A stretch of DNA of 64,000 nucleotides from Schistosoma mansoni (taxonomy: Eukaryota; Platyhelminthes; Trematoda; Strigeidida; Schistosomatidae), in contig NC_031502.1 in assembly GCF_000237925.1 (NCBI RefSeq), positions 54,023,474 to 54,087,473 of the forward strand, given 5' to 3'. This document shows positions 20,900-31,310 of this stretch, piece after piece (within the stretch, counting starts at the first letter, position 1; each line of letters starts with the position of its first letter). The notes under the pieces are model-generated. The model was not told the origin of the DNA. It worked only from the letters and a program-made list of their open reading frames with translations, and did not search any database. The position numbers and the translations under genes are program-made.

Positions 20900-22470
20900 A
20901 TTTAACTAATCCACATTTAGATTGACTAATAAACCATGTACAGATTTTCAAAATCATTTTAACAAAAGCTCATCTATAACAGTCAATGTATAGTTACATC
21001 GGTAGGCTTAATAAAACAATTTTACGTTGACATTCCATAAAACAATAAGCTCAAGATTATATCTAATCAATTCCTTTACCTAAAAAATATGTCTTACTTA
21101 ATACAAGACAGATTCATTCCTCTTTCACTCTGGATAACAAAATGGTAAAGGAATATTCCACAAGCTTTCGTCTATCCTACTCAATAATAATCTGATTGAA
21201 AATTATTGAGACCTAAAGTTATTAATCAGTGTAAGAATACTTTATATATGTTCGGGATTCATTTTACCCCGTATAAATTCAAAATATCATTTCAAGACTA
21301 GTGTGTATCAACCGCTTAAACTAATGATATGTTCTGAAGTAGTCGAATATATTAAGCACCTAACTTATCTTGCGAATTTCATTAGACTTAATGAAATAGT
21401 ATCTGATGAAATCCTGACACTGAATCATATGGATTTGTTCGTTGTCTTACTTTAGATCCAAAACTTTTTAGTCATCATATACTTTGTGTCTATTCCACTG
21501 CTAACTAAATTCTATCTAATACTATATCAACTTATGTTAAAATGTAGGTATCAATGCCCAAGTTGTGCTTCATAGTTTCAAAGAAATTGAGCACTGGGTA
21601 GAAAGTCAGTTATAAATATCTTTTTTGATATCCAAATGAATAGGAAATTGTGTTTCTGTCGTTTCGTGACTTAATGTAAGTCGACTATTCAGAGTAAACA
21701 AAAAAAAACTGAAGTAAAAATACAATTTTCTATTCATTGAAATATGAAAAAATAAATTTATTATTGTTCTATAATGGGTAATATGAATGCAATCTGTATA
21801 AGATTTCCATATACCAACCAAAACTGATCGGATTTCAGTCAAAAATATCAAGAACAATAAGACAGTTCAAACCATTACAAATTGAATTAAATGTACTGAA
21901 TCAACGTTTTTGGTACACTATATTTAATTTCTTGCATTAATCTAATTGTATGAGTTCGTTGGTGTCTGTTTTAGGAGTAGAAAAATCGTTTAATAGCCTA
22001 AAGGAAGCATTTTCCTATTTACCTATCGAAAAACAATGTAGAAAGTTGAATGCCTAACAATCTCTCATTGATACTTGGTACGTTTTACTTAGGAGGTTTT
22101 ACTAATGTTTCAAACACTAAATGAAGACAATTTAGGCTTTGAAAGAATGAAAATAATAAAGTTATATTTAAAATAATAAAGAAGGTTATATGTAAGTCCA
22201 ATACACTAAATGCATGGGATAAAGAATATATAAACGATTATCCAGATGTCATAATCCTTGAAAATAACTCCTCATAAAACCAGACGGAAGAGTATACTAG
22301 GGAAGATATACTTCTGTTGGTTGTCAATGTACAGAAAAAGTAAGGTCCTCATAGAATTATTAGTGATTTTGAAATTCTTAGCGTAACAGCTAAAGATACT
22401 TGAAATATTGATACATTTGGCATTAGATCAATTAAATTAAGGAACTTTCTAAAAATACTAATTACCTAGC
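20900..22470. other. AT-rich DNA, nothing recognised
   Basis: About 1.6 kb without a recognised repeat or exon. Confidence 0.45.
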
Positions 22471-22705
22471 AGTAATTTCGGGCTTGTCTTGTGACCCAAG
22501 ACAAGCCCTCACATGGAATCCTGAAGGCCAAAGGTGAAGAGGAACACCAAAGAACACATTACGCCAAGAAATAGAGACAGACATGAGAAGAATGAACAAA
22601 AAATGGATAGAACTAGAAAAGAAGGCCCAGCACAGAGTGGGTGGGAGAAAGCTGGTTGGTGGCCTATGCTCCATTGAGAGTAACAGGCGTAAGTAAGTAA
22701 TTTCG
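22471..22705 (+). mobile_element. RTE LINE 3' end with 10-bp target duplication
   Basis: The insert (22481-22695) encodes an open C-terminal stretch ([40 protein letters not shown]) and ends in GGCGTAAGTAA. AGTAATTTCG flanks it at 22471-22480 and 22696-22705. The 5' junction carries a perfect 12-bp hairpin, GGGCTTGTCTTG with CAAGACAAGCCC, formed partly of non-LINE sequence. Confidence 0.85.
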
Positions 22706-23040
22706 TATATATTTTGCCTTTGGGAGAATCTTTTTCAACCGAATATCAAATTAGTTATGTAACAATGTATGATTTCATAAGCTTTTGATCAAATCTCATT
22801 AAGATAAACGAAATGCGATCAGGTGATTAACAATGAACTATGCAATCTAATGAACATAATTGGAATTACACAATTTATAGTTTAATAAACTACAGTGTAT
22901 AAAGTAATTAACATCAATTAGAAGAATTACATAATAATTTTCAATTATACTGACTAGAATTCAATTAATTTGTTCGTCGAAATATAGAAATATTGCCAGC
23001 GAATGAATTGTGTTGGCCGATCACTGACAAACTGTTAGAA
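22706..23040. other. AT-rich DNA, nothing recognised
   Basis: No exon or repeat family was recognised. Confidence 0.4.
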
Positions 23041-23343
23041 GGAATCGATATGAGACTATAACTTATGGACGACCTTTGAGCGACGATAAAGTGACCTTGA
23101 GAATGTCCACCTACTAACTAGAACTAAATGATGGCTATAAACCAGTTTGAGGAATTAGAATTACGATTTACAGTTTATGGTTAGGGTTAGGAATTAGATT
23201 TGGGTTTTCATCACGAAATAACATCAGCCAAAATGCCAAAACACTATATAGCTAAATGGATGAATGAATTTCTCGCCAAATCCAAGACCTGCTATCCTAA
23301 ATCTGATTGATTCTTCTGTGAATTACAGTCTCACTGGAGTCAA
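23041..23343. mobile_element. MITE, copy 2 (287 bp)
   Basis: The element (23049-23335) starts TATGAGACTATAACTTATGG and ends TGTGAATTACAGTCTCACT, collinear with copy 1. Flanks GGAATCGA (23041-23048) and GGAGTCAA (23336-23343) match at 6 of 8 positions, consistent with an old 8-bp duplication. Confidence 0.65.
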
Positions 23344-23480
23344 ATCAAATTAGTAAACATTCTAATATTAATTACAACAAGGTATGTAAAGTGTAATTCT
23401 TGAATTCCATGAACAATTTCATAAACCAGTTATCAGTATAAATATACTTTATTAACCTTTTGGGGTTTTATTCTTAGTGT

Positions 23481-23705
23481 AAGGAGATTTGTGGAGATAG
23501 TGGAATTTCCCATGATCTAAACCATGAATCTATACTAAGTAAACCACCATTGAGTACTAGGAAGCACTGAGTGACCATTTCGTCCTATTGTAAGACACCA
23601 TATTAGCAAAAATCAACAACCCCGACAAGTTATGAACCTAGAATCTTCGGTCTCACGAGTAAATCCATAGATTCTAAACTGCTGAACCGGTATCCAACTA
23701 TGGTA
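23481..23705 (-). mobile_element. Family B/D SINE, decayed
   Basis: From the minus-strand tail end (GGAGATTTGTGGAGA) through tail, ribozyme relic, B-box relic and A box (GGTTCAGCAGTTTAGAATC) to the start of the upstream block. Ribozyme core lost. Confidence 0.65.
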
Positions 23706-24580
23706 ATGTCGGGTTATAGTAACTTCATTTTTCTTTGATAAATAACTCATTACAATATTAATCTTGTAGCCGAATGATAATCAGTATTAAAAGTTTTATG
23801 TCTATGGCAGTTGTTATTATTATTGCTTTTATTGTGATTATTATCTAAACTCTGATCAGTCGGTTAACTAGTGAATCACTTAAGTGAAAAAAACGGCATG
23901 CTAAAACACTTTCTGGTTGTTGAAAAGAAAATGCCTAACGAAATAACTGATGTACGTCTGTACGTATGTGTTTGTATGTTTATAAAAACAAAGTGCATAT
24001 ATATATGCCATTATGAATTAGCCTTTAAGAAGATAATCCTTACACTGCACTAAAGCCAGTTGGACTGACCAACTGGAAAGATGAAATAACTGGGATAGTA
24101 AAACGTACCTTTTACTCAGAAGGACGATTTTAGTTAAATTAATTCCTCTGATTAAACTGAGCAATTACTCAGTTCAAGGATTCTAATCTTACATACCAAA
24201 ACAATAAAGTACTAAATAGCCAATTTGTTTTACTTTACGACTCCTTTGGATTCGGGTCAGACACATGTATAACACAAAATAACTGTGTTAATGATCCAGA
24301 CGTTATTAAATGTAATTCATAATTTTATTAGAAATGGAGATGAGAGATACTTTGATCTTTAATATGGTATCATTTGAATGACCAATATTTCGTAATAAGC
24401 TACTGATTTCACTGGGCTGACGCGACTAAGGTGTCAGTTACCTTCACTGACACTATTGATGAATACTAAATAAATCAAGGTAAAAATAAATATATTGGAT
24501 CGATGCGAGAACTCAGTTCCAACACTGAACAAATCGTCATCTGACCACATTTTTAATCTTCATCGAATCAGATTAAATAT
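23706..24580. other. AT-rich DNA, nothing recognised
   Basis: No exon or repeat family was recognised. Confidence 0.4.
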
Positions 24581-25049
24581 AAGAACTAGAGTGAGGACAA
24601 TCGAATGTATTTGACACGGAAATTTCAGTAAAATCTAACGACCATATAGTAAACAGTTAATTTGCAAACGATTAATCAATTTCAATAGTTGAGATCATGA
24701 ATCAATTGAAGCTAGACTACCATGGAAAACCTGGAAGCATTGGACGGCCGTGTCGTCCTATTTTGGGACTCCTCAGCAGTGCTCAGTGGTCTAGCTTCAA
24801 TTGATTCATGATCTCAGCTATTGAAATTACTATAATATCCACAAAACTCCTGATATTAATCGATTGTCTAAATCTTGACCATTCCTTCTGTAAATATCAG
24901 TCCATCGTCTCCGATTATTATTGTTCATGCATTTTCATACCGATTGCGTCTCATTTCCGTTCTCTCCTTATCGATCTTTCAGTGAAATACATTATCTGCC
25001 CAACCATCGTCATATACTACTTATGTGGATGTAAGCAACCCACATCACA
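24581..25049 (-). mobile_element. Solo LTR fossil interrupted by a SINE
   Basis: Minus-strand LTR of the TGTGATG variant. It begins (minus) TGTGATGTGGGTTGCTTAC and contains a 174-bp fold-back SINE. LTR sequence is continuous on either side once the SINE and one duplication are removed. The LTR is older than the SINE. Confidence 0.65.
24671..24864. mobile_element. Family B fold-back SINE inside an LTR
   Basis: The insert (24681-24854) is flanked by ATTAATCAAT (24671-24680) and ATTAATCGAT (24855-24864), 9 of 10 identical. The left arm is minus-strand tail plus ribozyme; the right arm is plus-strand tail only, ending CCACAAAACTCC. The ribozyme keeps CTGAGGAG but has GACA for GAAA. Confidence 0.85.
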
Positions 25050-25059
25050 CTGTATAGTA

Positions 25060-25510
25060 TTCTAACAAAAAAGAATATTGTCGTAATCAGTATAGGGCAA
25101 ACTAAGTTTGACATAAGATCATTATTAAATTTTAAGATTAGTCAAGAAGTATACAATTTTCCTTCACTTAAAAACAAACTCGTTCACATTATACATTATC
25201 CTCTATCAGCCACTTTTATTATTGACTGCTTTATATACTAATTTAAGATAGTTTCGGTATAACTCTATACCACACTAAAGACGTTCAAATGAATCTGAAA
25301 AATAATCTTGAATTTTTAATGCTTTTCATTAATTAATGAGTGAGTACATAGAACGCTAAGTTAATGAATAAACCATTAAATATATTCATGAAAACTAAGT
25401 ATACATGATTATTATACTTAGCTGAAATGTTATTCATATATTTTGTTTGATTGTTCTTTTTCTTAAGCATTGATTATTTTTCCGGAACAAATGCGGTGGT
25501 GAGATCGTGT
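25060..25510. other. AT-rich DNA, nothing recognised
   Basis: No exon or repeat family was recognised. Confidence 0.4.
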
Positions 25511-25514
25511 GTGT

Positions 25515-25756
25515 CAGTTGAAGTTAGACGTTAACACTGTTGGATATCGGTTCAGTAGTCTAGAGGTTAAGCGTTCGCGCGCGAGACCCAGGGTCCTGGG
25601 TTCGGGTCCCGTTTGCGTGATCGTGTATGCGCACTGCCGGGTCCCATACTAAGATGAAACGGCCGTCCAATGATTCCGGGTTTTCCATGGTAATCTAGCT
25701 TTAATTGACTCAGAAATTCATCTATTAAAAAATTGCTACCTCCACAAAACCCCTTT
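25515..25756 (+). mobile_element. Family B/D SINE, forward
   Basis: Head with A-box region (GGTTCAGTAGTCTAGAGGTT), B box (GGTTCGGGTCC at 25599-25609), ribozyme relic (CACTGCCGGGTCCCATACTA, later GAAACGGCCGTC) and a tail reaching CTCCACAAAACCCCTTTC. The pol III-type boxes are well kept; the first ribozyme core segment is lost. Confidence 0.75.
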
Positions 25757-25759
25757 CTG

Positions 25760-26185
25760 GAAATACTTATTCATTAGACATAATTATCAGTAAAAATTTA
25801 AAATTTAATGATTGTTCATAAACAAACTTCTCATATTTGATGAATAGAGACTCCTTTAAATGTTAGGGAAATAAGATTGTGAGATAATGGTTTACTAATC
25901 ATGTTAATGATAAATCTGATTCTTTTGAGTAATTTGCTTAACGTAACCGTGCTCATTATTTAATATATCAATAGTGACGTGATCTATATTAAAAGAAACA
26001 AATGTTCAATGTCTTTTAGATTTCTTACAGTACTATTAACACTGCAAAATGGTACAATATTCAATGGTTTAAACTCTAAATGACAGTTTCCACTGTGAAG
26101 CTTATGACGGGATCAATATCAGATGTCAGTACTTATGGGATATTGGTGCAGAATACTAAAAGGTACTATTTGGAGTTTGATCGAT
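25760..26185. other. AT-rich DNA, nothing recognised
   Basis: No exon or repeat family was recognised. Confidence 0.4.
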
Positions 26186-26187
26186 CG

Positions 26188-26873
26188 TGGTGTGTGCTGC
26201 TTATACTGACAGATATAAGTAGTATTTAGCCACAATCGGTAGTGAAATGCCTGCCAATTGAGGATTGAATTGAAGAGGACAGAAGAGAAATCGGAGAACA
26301 ATCAAATAACAACAGAATTAGAAAAATAGTGGAGTAGCTAAAGGACAACTGATGGAAGATGAGCAAATGATGTATTTAATGTAGAATTTTCATATTTTTT
26401 TACAAACTCATTATGTAATTTTGCATTAAACAATAAATCGGTTACCAAAGATGGACAGTGGCTAGCAGTGGAGTCCAGGGCATGCGTTTCGTTCTATTTG
26501 GGACTCGTTAGCTGGATGTACCTGCACCTCAGAGTTGATGTTCACTCTGGGACTCGAACCCAGTACCTTTCGCATCAAACACCCTCGCGTTATCCACTCG
26601 GCCACTGACTCCTGATACCCACTTGCTTATGCAATAGGTTGAACTTGAAATTCACTTAGTATTGTTTGTTTGAATCTGGATTCCACTGCTAGCCACTATC
26701 CATCTTTGCTTACCATGCTTTGAATTTAGGCTGTATCGAGGCAATACGCATAGTATGCACATATGCCAATTAAAGACTGACCAGTTGCAGTCCTAACACA
26801 TCAATGGAAAGATTCAAACAAACAATACTAAGTGAATAAATCGGCTATTCCCACTAAGATTTCGTTCACTACA
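26188..26873 (+). mobile_element. Solo LTR fossil, TGTGGTG type, split by Sm-alpha
   Basis: Starts TGGTGTGTGCTGCTTATACT, breaks at about 26444, and resumes at 26848 with CCCACTAAGATTTCGTTCAC to end in ACTACA at 26873. An Sm-alpha insertion divides it. Confidence 0.65.
26432..26847 (+). mobile_element. Sm-alpha palindromic copy with 13-bp target duplication
   Basis: The insert (26445-26834) is flanked by AATAAATCGGTTA (26432-26444) and AATAAATCGGCTA (26835-26847). The inverted left arm holds ribozyme, B box (GGACTCGAACCC), A box, head and then sequence of a preceding monomer tail (TAGTATTGTTTGTTTGAATC). The forward right arm starts CTGGATTCCACTGC at about 26675, which is exactly the base after the hammerhead cleavage site, and runs to the tail end. 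Confidence 0.85.
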
Positions 26874-26879
26874 GTATAA

Positions 26880-27218
26880 TATATAGCCACATTATAGTTT
26901 TCTGTGTAAAAATTGGAATCCCTTGTCGCGTTAAATATTCAAAAGAAAAATCACTAACTTATTAGATTATCAACCGCAGATTGAAAATATTTTTTCCTAT
27001 ATAAAATACTGAATAATATAGTTAATCGTAACTAATTCACCTAGTACATAGTGATGTACCCAGTTTTATACCTTTATGTTTCTATGTTACATCTAATGCT
27101 AATACATGAATTTCCATAATTGGGAACCAAAAACGAATGAAATAGAACTCGAAACCATTAACAACTAGTTAAAAGTTGATTGCTTTCATCAATGAATAAA
27201 ATTTTTCAACGTATAAAC
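26880..27218. other. AT-rich DNA, nothing recognised
   Basis: No exon or repeat family was recognised. Confidence 0.4.
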
Positions 27219-27458
27219 TAATCATCAGAAGGGGTTTTGTGGAGATTTAGTATGTTTCATAGTTGAAAGCATGAGTCAATTGAAGCCAGACCACCATCAA
27301 AAACCTGGAACCACTGGACGGCCGTTTCGTCCTATTATGGGACTCCTCAGCAGTGCGCATCCACGAACCCGCGCTCGCGAGATTCGAACCCAGGACCTAC
27401 CAGTCTCGAGCCAGAGCCCCTAACCGATAGACCACTGAGCTGGCATCCAAATAATCAG
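27219..27458 (-). mobile_element. Family B SINE, short full unit with target duplication
   Basis: Minus strand, about 27450 to 27229: TTGGATGCCAGCTCAGTGG (A-box region), GGTTCGAATC (B box), ribozyme and full tail to CCACAAAACCCCTT. Flanks AATCATCAG (27220-27228) and AATAATCAG (27450-27458) match at 8 of 9 positions. This defines a roughly 225-bp unit of head, ribozyme and tail, without rearrangement. Best reference copy in the window. Confidence 0.85.
27311..27356 (-). ncRNA. Hammerhead ribozyme, family B, intact core
   Basis: Minus strand: CACTG/CAGTG helix I, CTGAGGAG, stem GTCC/GGAC, GAAA, ACGGCCGT, cleavage triplet GTC. All invariant bases kept. Confidence 0.7.
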
Positions 27459-27459
27459 T

Positions 27460-28560
27460 TACTCATTTTTTTACTACACAACGAGTAATTGGCAAATAAA
27501 TAAACATAAGGTGAAAGGATTAAAATATTCTTGGTCAGAGTGGAAATTTTTAATACTGATTTTTCTAATCTATAAAACAACAATACACTTAATGTTTGTC
27601 CAAATTTAAGTTCAATGAAATCTTTCTATTGTGTTTTTGGATGACATGGAAACATTTCATCAATTTCAATGCCTTATTTTTAAAATATATCTGATTGATC
27701 AGTTTAAGTAGGGATATATCTATATATCTATATATATATATATTGAATAGATAAGTTTTATTATAGTAGGTTAATCATTCATCCTTTACGTTTAAACAAG
27801 TCAACCATAAGTTGAACATGATTTTTTCTTGTTGGTTAACCAAATTATTGGTACAATGAAATTAAAACTTTATTAAACATTTTATCTCTCTCTCCTTTAA
27901 TTTATGTATATATAAATATACATTGGTCACTATGGCAACAACTGTATGTAAACATATGTATAGAATACTGTATGAGAAGTTCCACGTGTAAAAAGTTGTT
28001 TAAATAAGTCATTTAAACTATTTAAAACAATTAACTCTTATAAAAAATGATGGATTTTGAATTGTCTTAGCTATCAGTTCATTGGGAGATGAAACTGATT
28101 AAACAATCCACAATCTAAACGACTGCCTTATACCTCTATGCTCACCACATTGATTAACTCATAGTCATTGTAATTATGAAACTTTAACAAGATAGATAAA
28201 TGTATAACGAAATATTTGTTAGTTTATATTATATACATTAGATGATTGGAAGTGGTTAACATTAATCCCTAACACAAGGAGTCACGCTAACTTTTGAACT
28301 AATCACACTAATGTGAACTCATAATTTTAATTGAACTAATCCATATGTAAGATATGAATCAGTATCATTCAGCTTCACAACTTAAACGTTACCATTGAGG
28401 TATTCAGGCCACAACTAATCACTTTTAGAATTGATTTGTTGTCAAAACTTATTGAACTCAAAAATTCATCTAATCATACAAAAATTTATTATTTTTCTCT
28501 CATTATCATTCCAAAAGAAAGCAAACTAAGTTTCGCAATAAAACATTAACATTGTATGCC
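27460..28560. other. AT-rich DNA with (AT)n runs
   Basis: Microsatellite-like TA runs near 27713-27743. No gene was seen. Confidence 0.45.
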
Positions 28561-28564
28561 TATT

Positions 28565-29126
28565 TGTTATATCGATTGCCTGAGTGCGTGTACTTGCCCA
28601 GTTGATATATACGATTGAGTGCGTATGTGCGTACCCTGCTTTATATATGAGGTGATGATTCCCACTAATCAGAGAGCAGTGAATTTGCCGATCGCCCAAT
28701 GATACATAAAAGCCGTATTGAGCAGTCTTGAGTACTTATCAGTTCTGCTTGCTACCTAGTCCAGCCAGTTAAATCCAGAACACCAATAACAGCCTCTGCA
28801 ATATGAATCATTATTCTCAAACATACTGGGTTTATACATCAAACAAACTAACCATATCGTACCATAAAATAGAAAACAACATTTGTACGAGATTTGGCTA
28901 AATGTGGCTGTAAATAGGGGGAACAGTAATTAATGAACTAAAGATAACTCAAGAATGGTAAATCGTATAATAATAGTCTATAGGTCAAAATAAAGCTTAT
29001 AATAAAAGGGACACGAATATGAATATTTTAGTTACTTAACAATTATACAATAGGAAATATACATATCACAGTGGTTCATAAATAGTTCTCAAAGTTACCA
29101 TTCATAAATCTCCAGGAGATATAACA
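28565..29126 (-). mobile_element. Solo LTR fossil, TGTTATA...TATAACA type
   Basis: Minus-strand LTR with TGTTATA-type termini (TGTTATATCG at the plus-strand start, GAGATATAACA at its end). Collinear with 42127-42646 and 47576-48054. Likely Gypsy-class; no internal region lies next to it. Moderately old. Confidence 0.7.
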
Positions 29127-29129
29127 CTA

Positions 29130-29351
29130 CAATTTCTAAAATGTTAGGTAGACTGTTTGAAACAAAAGAGAAACTTCAGCCAATAACTTTTATTGTCCTT
29201 GTCACTATTTTAAATAAAAATGGTCTATTGACGACTCGAATGTAATTGAAACAATAAACATATAAATAAATAAATAAACACTTATCCACTTATCAACATA
29301 ACAGTTCACTTTAAATTATCACACTAGTTTCAATTCGATAAACAAAAATCG

Positions 29352-29383
<32 letters not shown>

Positions 29384-30527
29384 GGAGGGAAAGAGAGAAA
29401 GCGAAGGAGGGTAAAATGTTTTCTTTTCTTAAAAAAATCCAAAATTTAGTTCAATTTTCAAAACCATTAGTGAAAAAATCTCCTATCAAACTAGATAACA
29501 TTAGTATTAGTAATACTAGTAATAATAATAATTCAGGATGTATATCCAATTCTTTTGTCGGTATATATCCATTAATTTATTTAATACTTTACATTAGTGT
29601 TTCATTATAATCACTAATACAATTGAACATTATTCATTCTATTTTGAAATGATATATATCTATATGTCATGTATTGTAAAATATTGAACAAAAACAATAA
29701 CACCACCACCACCACCAACAACAACAACAACCAAGGCATTATTCATACCCTATATATAGATATATATATAAACACCAATGAATGAACAGTGTTCATTCTT
29801 TAGGGGTCTAATCTATTTTCCCAAAGGAAAATTTTGTTTATTTTTTTTTCAATCCATTTAATTTTTAAGTATTTTTTGAGGAACATTTTTTTGTTTTTTG
29901 TATTTTTTATTTTTCAGAAATATCTTTCATGAAGAAAAGAAAAAAAATTTGTTTTTTTTTTCAATAAAACAAAAATAATAATAATAATACTGGTAAAACT
30001 CATCTATATATATTTCCATCTTTCTTTTCTTTTTTCCTTAGTGTTTTGCGTGTACACTAATTTATTCAGTTCAGTTCATTCATTCATTTACTCATTCACT
30101 CATTCGCTCAGTCATTCATTCATTTACTACTCGTTCACTTAGTCTTTGCTTATTTATATTACTTAAAATGAAGATTACATCCGGTTTCGAAGTGATTGAT
30201 GGTAATCGATTATAGTTTTATATATAAATGTATAGGGTATATAGTTAGCAGATGTCAATTAAGTATGTGTAAATATGTTTATTCTTTTGTAAAAAGCAAA
30301 AAAAACCATTTACGATATCTAGAGTGAATTAAAGTATACTTAGGTATTCTGATAATTAGGGGGAAGAAAACTATACTCAATAAATGAAATAGTTTCAATC
30401 ATAGAATTTAGTATTACTGACCAAAGTCATATAGAACAATAATAATAATTTATTAATCATTAGGATAGTCATTTGATATTCAGCTTGTTACTTATATACT
30501 TTATATAAAATAAATGCCAAAACAAAA
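29130..30527. other. Simple-repeat and AT-rich DNA, innexin intron side
   Basis: Holds (AT)n followed by a purine (GA)n tract (29351-29405), ACC/ACA repeats (29700-29735), T-rich tracts (29830-29960) and CATT repeats (30075-30125). A 65-codon frame at 29416-29610 with a hydrophobic end is not convincing. Downstream of innexin exon 1 on its strand, so presumably intronic. Confidence 0.45.
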
Positions 30528-30691
30528 TAATCTAAATTCACTTGCTATTGTTTGTTTGAATCTTCTTATTGATGTTTTAGGACTGCAACTGATCAGTCTC
30601 TAATTGGCATATGTGCATACTATGTGTATTGTCTCGATATAGCTTTAAGCAAAGATGGATAGTGGCTAGCAGTGGAATCCTACTAATCTAA
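30528..30691 (-). mobile_element. Sm-alpha fragment starting next to the ribozyme cleavage site
   Basis: The insert (30536-30683) is flanked by TAATCTAA at 30528-30535 and 30684-30691. On the minus strand it starts GTAGGATTCCACTGC, within about two bases of the hammerhead cleavage point (GTC / CTGGATTCC), and runs through to the full tail. The 5' end therefore resembles that of a self-cleaved RNA. Confidence 0.8.
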
Positions 30692-30970
30692 TCTTATTAT
30701 TTCTGTGAATGTAATTTTCTTTCACAGATAAACAAGTTTCTTTAAATGTTAACAAGATTAAGAAAACAGAAGGGGGGGAGAAATTGATATATATATATAT
30801 ATACAAAAAAGTATTCTATTTCCAATATAATAATTCATTTATATACTCGGAACTGTTTTTTTCTCAAAAAATATTCATACTACTCATAAACAAAAAACTA
30901 ATTTTTGAAATTAATATTAAAAAAAATGATCAATTTTATGGACATTTATTAAAGAAATTTAATCACTTAC

Positions 30971-31145
30971 CAACATATTGTCGAAAACTGATAATTGCTA
31001 TAAATATAACCATTAGTCCACCAGTAAATTGATAATTTAATTGATCAATAAAATCAACACCTTCCCCACCATATGGAGTTTTAAATAATCTACCTAATTT
31101 AAATACAAATCCACCATCTAATAAACCACCAGCTCCACGTGCCAT
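30971..31145 (-). CDS. Innexin, first coding exon
   Basis: Innexins form invertebrate gap junctions and hemichannels: four-pass membrane proteins with a cytoplasmic N-terminus. The exon starts at ATG (31145) and encodes 58 codons plus one base, beginning MARGAGGLLDGGFVFKLGRL. Residues 31-44 (DFIDQLNYQFTGGL) and the hydrophobic stretch MVIFIAIISFRQYVG (45-59) match the conserved start of transmembrane segment 1 and the Y-V-G that precedes PIQCW in the family. The exon ends inside the Gly codon at the donor GTAAGTG, a phase 1 intron. This start is chosen because an innexin N-terminus of about 25-30 residues before the conserved aspartates is usual. No second exon (PIQCW) was found by eye down to position 1, so intron 1 may exceed 30 kb or the exon was missed. 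The paralogue was not identified. Confidence 0.85.
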
Positions 31146-31310
31146 TGATAATTATTTGATATATATATGTAACTATGTATACTTTGTTATTCTCTTTAAT
31201 TTGATATAATCCAAAAAATGAACTATCAAAATTGGAATTAAAATTAATTGATGCTCGATAAATTAAATAATATAACGACGATGGAATAAACACTTAGTAC
31301 CAAGAATCCG
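31146..31310 (-). promoter_or_regulatory. Probable innexin 5' UTR or upstream region
   Basis: AT-rich sequence directly upstream of the innexin ATG. No TATA box, splice acceptor or transcription start can be fixed from sequence alone. Confidence 0.3.

Noticed and set aside
27395-27445. Possible true tRNA gene from good A and B boxes
   Set aside because: The acceptor stem and cloverleaf do not close, and the boxes are part of a repeated SINE head.
29416-29610. 65-codon frame ending in a hydrophobic stretch
   Set aside because: Asn/Ser-rich low-complexity sequence next to a purine microsatellite, with no family resemblance or splice signals.
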